Shown piece after piece: positions 61,650 through 64,000 of a stretch of DNA of 64,000 bases; position 1 is the first letter of the stretch, and the number at the start of each line of letters is the position of its first letter. This stretch comes from Alcaligenes endophyticus (lineage in GTDB: Bacteria > Pseudomonadota > Gammaproteobacteria > Burkholderiales > Burkholderiaceae_B). The notes beneath the pieces are model-generated. The model worked only from the letters and a program-made list of their open reading frames with translations, did not search any database and was not told the DNA's origin. Location of the stretch: NCBI RefSeq assembly GCF_026344035.1, contig NZ_JAPKND010000004.1, forward strand, positions 1 to 64,000, in the 5' to 3' direction. The position numbers were made by a program, and so were the translations under genes.

Positions 61650-64000
61650 TTAAAGCGTACGAGCGATCTCTTTGATTTCGAAGATTTCCAGCTGATCGCC
61701 CACTTCGATATCGTTATTGCCACGCAATGTGATACCGCAATCAAAACCAGATCTTACCTCACGTGCATCGTCTTTGAAACGGCGCAACGATTCTAGGTAA
61801 CCTGTCCACTGTACGACATTGTTACGGAGTAAACGTACTTGTGAGTCACGTCGTACAACCCCTTCTGTCACCATACAACCAGCCACGCTACCAATTCGCG
61901 AAATATGGTAGACCTCTCGGATTTCAACCATACCGATTATCTCTTCACGCTGCTCAGGTGCCAACATGCCCGACATCGCTGATTTAATTTCGTCTACTGC
62001 ATCATAAATGATGTTGTAGTAACGAATATCTACACCGTTGTTTTCGGCTAATTTTTTAGCACTTTGCTCGGCACGAACGTTAAAGCCAATAATCACTGCT
62101 TCAGAGGCAATCGCTAAGTTAACATCGCTTTCAGAAATTCCGCCTACTGCAGCGTGTACCACTTGCACTCGCACCTCTTCAGTAGACAGCTTAACTAAAG
62201 AAGAAACCAATGCTTCTTGGGAACCCTGCACGTCCGTTTTAATAATCAAGGACAACGTCTGTGTGCCTTCGCCCAAGTTGTCAAACATGGACTCTAGCTT
62301 AGCGGCTTGCTGGCGTGAAAGCTTAACATCACGGAACTTGCCTTGACGGAACAACGCAATTTCACGTGCTTTACGCTCGTCTACCATCACCACCATTTCG
62401 TCACCAGCGGCGGGAACTTCGGTTAGACCTTGAATTTCTACCGGAATAGAAGGGCCCGCTGTAGGCAGGTTCTTGCCTAGTTCGTTCACCATAGCACGTA
62501 CACGGCCGTAACTAGAACCAACCAACACAGTGTCACCACGATTCAAGGTGCCGCTCTGTACGAGAATCGTCGCTACCGGACCACGACCTTTATCCAATCG
62601 TGCCTCAATCACTGTACCTTTAGCAGGTGCGTCCACAGGAGCTGTCAACTCCAGCATCTCCGCTTGCAGCAATACGTTTTCTAACAGTTCATCAATACCT
62701 TGACCTGTTTTTGCAGAGACAGCAATGAAAGGAACATCACCGCCATACTCTTCAGGCACCACCTGCTCAGCAACCAATTCCTGCTTAACGCGCTCGGGGT
62801 TGGCTTCTGGCTTGTCAATTTTGTTAATCGCCACCACTAACGGCACACCTGCAGCGCGTGCGTGATGAATCGCTTCGCGTGTCTGAGGCATAACGCCGTC
62901 ATCGGAAGCCACCACCAAAATAACCACGTCAGTGGATTTCGTACCACGAGCACGCATAGCGGTAAACGCTTCGTGTCCAGGAGTATCTAAGAACGTCGCT
63001 GTACCACGATCTGTTTTTACGTTGTAAGCACCAATATGCTGAGTAATGCCACCCGCCTCACCAGAGGCCACTTTCGTGCGTCGAATGTAATCCAACAAGG
63101 AGGTTTTACCGTGATCCACGTGACCCATTACCGTTACAACTGGAGCACGGGGCATGGACTCAGCATCAGATTCGGACTCGACCAAGAAGGCCTCGGGATC
63201 ATCCAGTTTGGCTGCAATAGCTGTATGGCCTAGTTCTTCCACCAAAATCATGGCGGTTTCTTGGTCCAGCACCTGGTTAATGGTGACCATTTGACCCAAC
63301 TTCATCAAATGCTTAATCACCTCAGCAGCTTTAACCGCCATACGGTGAGCTAAGTCTCCAACGGTGATGGTCTCGGGCACGTGAACTTCACGTGCAATAA
63401 ACTCGGCTACCTGAGGCTCACGGCGATCATTTTGCGCGTTACGTCCACGAGAGTTGCGACCGCCTCCACGTTTTGCACTGGCTTTCCAGGCTTCACGACC
63501 GCCACCTGCGGCCACGGAAGCCACTTCCGCTTTGGAGGTTTGCTTCTTGCGAGAGCTGTCTCCTGCCCATGCGCTGCCATCGGCTTTCACTACTTTAACA
63601 GGCGCTTTTTCGCCTTTTGCGGCAACTTTACCGTCTTTACGAGCTGCGCCCTTAACAGACTTACCTGTTTCTCCCTCAGTTTCAGGTGCGCGCAAAACTT
63701 TGCGTGGACGACTCAGCATCTCACGTAGCGCTGCTGCCTCTGCTTCAGCGGCTTTACGGGCACGCTCACGATCGACATCGAGCTCGGGCTCAGCCGCACG
63801 CGGACTTGCGGCGCGCGGCGCGGCTGTGCGTGGGCCTGCTGCACGAGGCGCTGGAGGGCGTTGGCCCTGCTGCGCCTGGGCATCACGACGAGGAGCGCTT
63901 TGTGCACCACTACGGGGTTGATTCCCGTTAGCCTGACCCTGGGGTTTATTGGAGGATGTATGTTTACGGTTTTCAGTCTCTGGTTTAACAGGTACCACTG
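61650..64000 (-). CDS. infB: Translation initiation factor IF-2 (N-terminus outside window)
   Basis: GTPase that brings initiator tRNA to the 30S subunit. At least 782 residues are inside the window; the frame remains open to its edge, and the real start must lie beyond it. The Ala/Arg/Pro-rich N-terminal region (first about 160 visible residues) precedes the IF2-N domain, then the G domain with [24 protein letters not shown] and NKIDKP, and the C-terminal domains. The GTG near 63998 is internal, not a start. Confidence 0.95.
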   Translation of the reverse strand, partial: VVPVKPETENRKHTSSNKPQGQANGNQPRSGAQSAPRRDAQAQQGQRPPAPRAAGPRTAAPRAASPRAAEPELDVDRERARKAAEAEAAALREMLSRPRKVLRAPETEGETGKSVKGAARKDGKVAAKGEKAPVKVVKADGSAWAGDSSRKKQTSKAEVASVAAGGGREAWKASAKRGGGRNSRGRNAQNDRREPQVAEFIAREVHVPETITVGDLAHRMAVKAAEVIKHLMKLGQMVTINQVLDQETAMILVEELGHTAIAAKLDDPEAFLVESESDAESMPRAPVVTVMGHVDHGKTSLLDYIRRTKVASGEAGGITQHIGAYNVKTDRGTATFLDTPGHEAFTAMRARGTKSTDVVILVVASDDGVMPQTREAIHHARAAGVPLVVAINKIDKPEANPERVKQELVAEQVVPEEYGGDVPFIAVSAKTGQGIDELLENVLLQAEMLELTAPVDAPAKGTVIEARLDKGRGPVATILVQSGTLNRGDTVLVGSSYGRVRAMVNELGKNLPTAGPSIPVEIQGLTEVPAAGDEMVVMVDERKAREIALFRQGKFRDVKLSRQQAAKLESMFDNLGEGTQTLSLIIKTDVQGSQEALVSSLVKLSTEEVRVQVVHAAVGGISESDVNLAIASEAVIIGFNVRAEQSAKKLAENNGVDIRYYNIIYDAVDEIKSAMSGMLAPEQREEIIGMVEIREVYHISRIGSVAGCMVTEGVVRRDSQVRLLRNNVVQWTGYLESLRRFKDDAREVRSGFDCGITLRGNNDIEVGDQLEIFEIKEIARTL

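Noticed and set aside
63454-63921. 155-codon open frame antisense to infB
   Set aside because: It mirrors the Ala/Arg/Pro-rich IF2 N-terminal region, where high GC codons create open antisense frames.
1-64000. CRISPR array, prophage, integron or insertion sequence
   Set aside because: No regularly spaced repeats, integrase, transposase or phage structural gene; the gene content is core metabolism and envelope.

Overview
The window reads as a chromosomal segment from a betaproteobacterium, most likely of the Alcaligenaceae (order Burkholderiales). The evidence is the gene content and order: alaC-hom-thrC, hpnC-hpnD-hpnE, folE2, xseB-ispA-dxs, a short TruB without a PUA tail, an Ala/Arg/Pro-rich IF2 N-terminus, and dnaE joined to LPS-type glycosyltransferases. 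Base composition looks intermediate by eye (not computed). The genus cannot be fixed from sequence alone. No rRNA, tRNA, CRISPR array, prophage or insertion sequence was recognised; nearly all of the window is core genome with dense operons.

Layout. 1-635: a long, mostly non-coding stretch, possibly with the tail of an upstream gene. 636-6449: RNase G (rng), a small lipoprotein, the lipid A flippase msbA, and a divergent trio (family 9 glycosyltransferase, DUF218 membrane protein, YkgJ-like cysteine-cluster protein). 6452-15702: dnaE followed, with overlapping reading frames, by six LPS/polysaccharide genes (three GT4 glycosyltransferases, one WaaE-like GT2, two NodB-type deacetylases). 15740-23288: hrpA, argA, yggX, phoU, rpiA, and an ArsC/Spx-like protein. 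23311-27276: a putrescine/spermidine ABC transporter (potFGHI order). 27352-32121: alr, an SDR reductase, radA, a TSUP permease and a Kdo kinase as one leftward unit. 32222-35297: hpnCDE, squalene synthesis from farnesyl diphosphate. 35335-39226: alaC-hom-thrC. 39378-43057: a Mth938-like protein, peroxiredoxin Bcp, a PIN-PhoH fusion, and pdxA. 43102-46145: rpsF-priB-rpsR-rplI-dnaB. 46306-50377: xseB-ispA-dxs and folE2. 50557-58571: sulfurtransferase, EamA permease, htpX, a Na/Pi cotransporter-like protein, polA, and a LOG-family protein. 58636-64000: infB (cut by the window edge)-rbfA-truB-typA.

Two themes link separate blocks. First, the outer membrane: msbA, the GT9 gene, the six-gene glycan cluster and the Kdo kinase all plausibly serve LPS core assembly. 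Second, isoprenoids: dxs and ispA make the precursors that hpnCDE turn into squalene; no squalene-hopene cyclase is in the window.

The least ordinary things are arrangements rather than new protein families. polA and the LOG gene start on opposite strands with overlapping ATG codons. A sigma-32-like promoter lies before htpX. Intrinsic terminators sit inside operons, for example one that contains the rbfA stop codon and one that abuts the pdxA start codon. Two stem-loops fill the priB-rpsR gap. The twin deacetylase/glycosyltransferase cluster is coupled to dnaE. I found no clear undescribed system; these are the best leads. Start codons were moved inward in many genes where an overlap, ribosome binding site or family alignment supported it.
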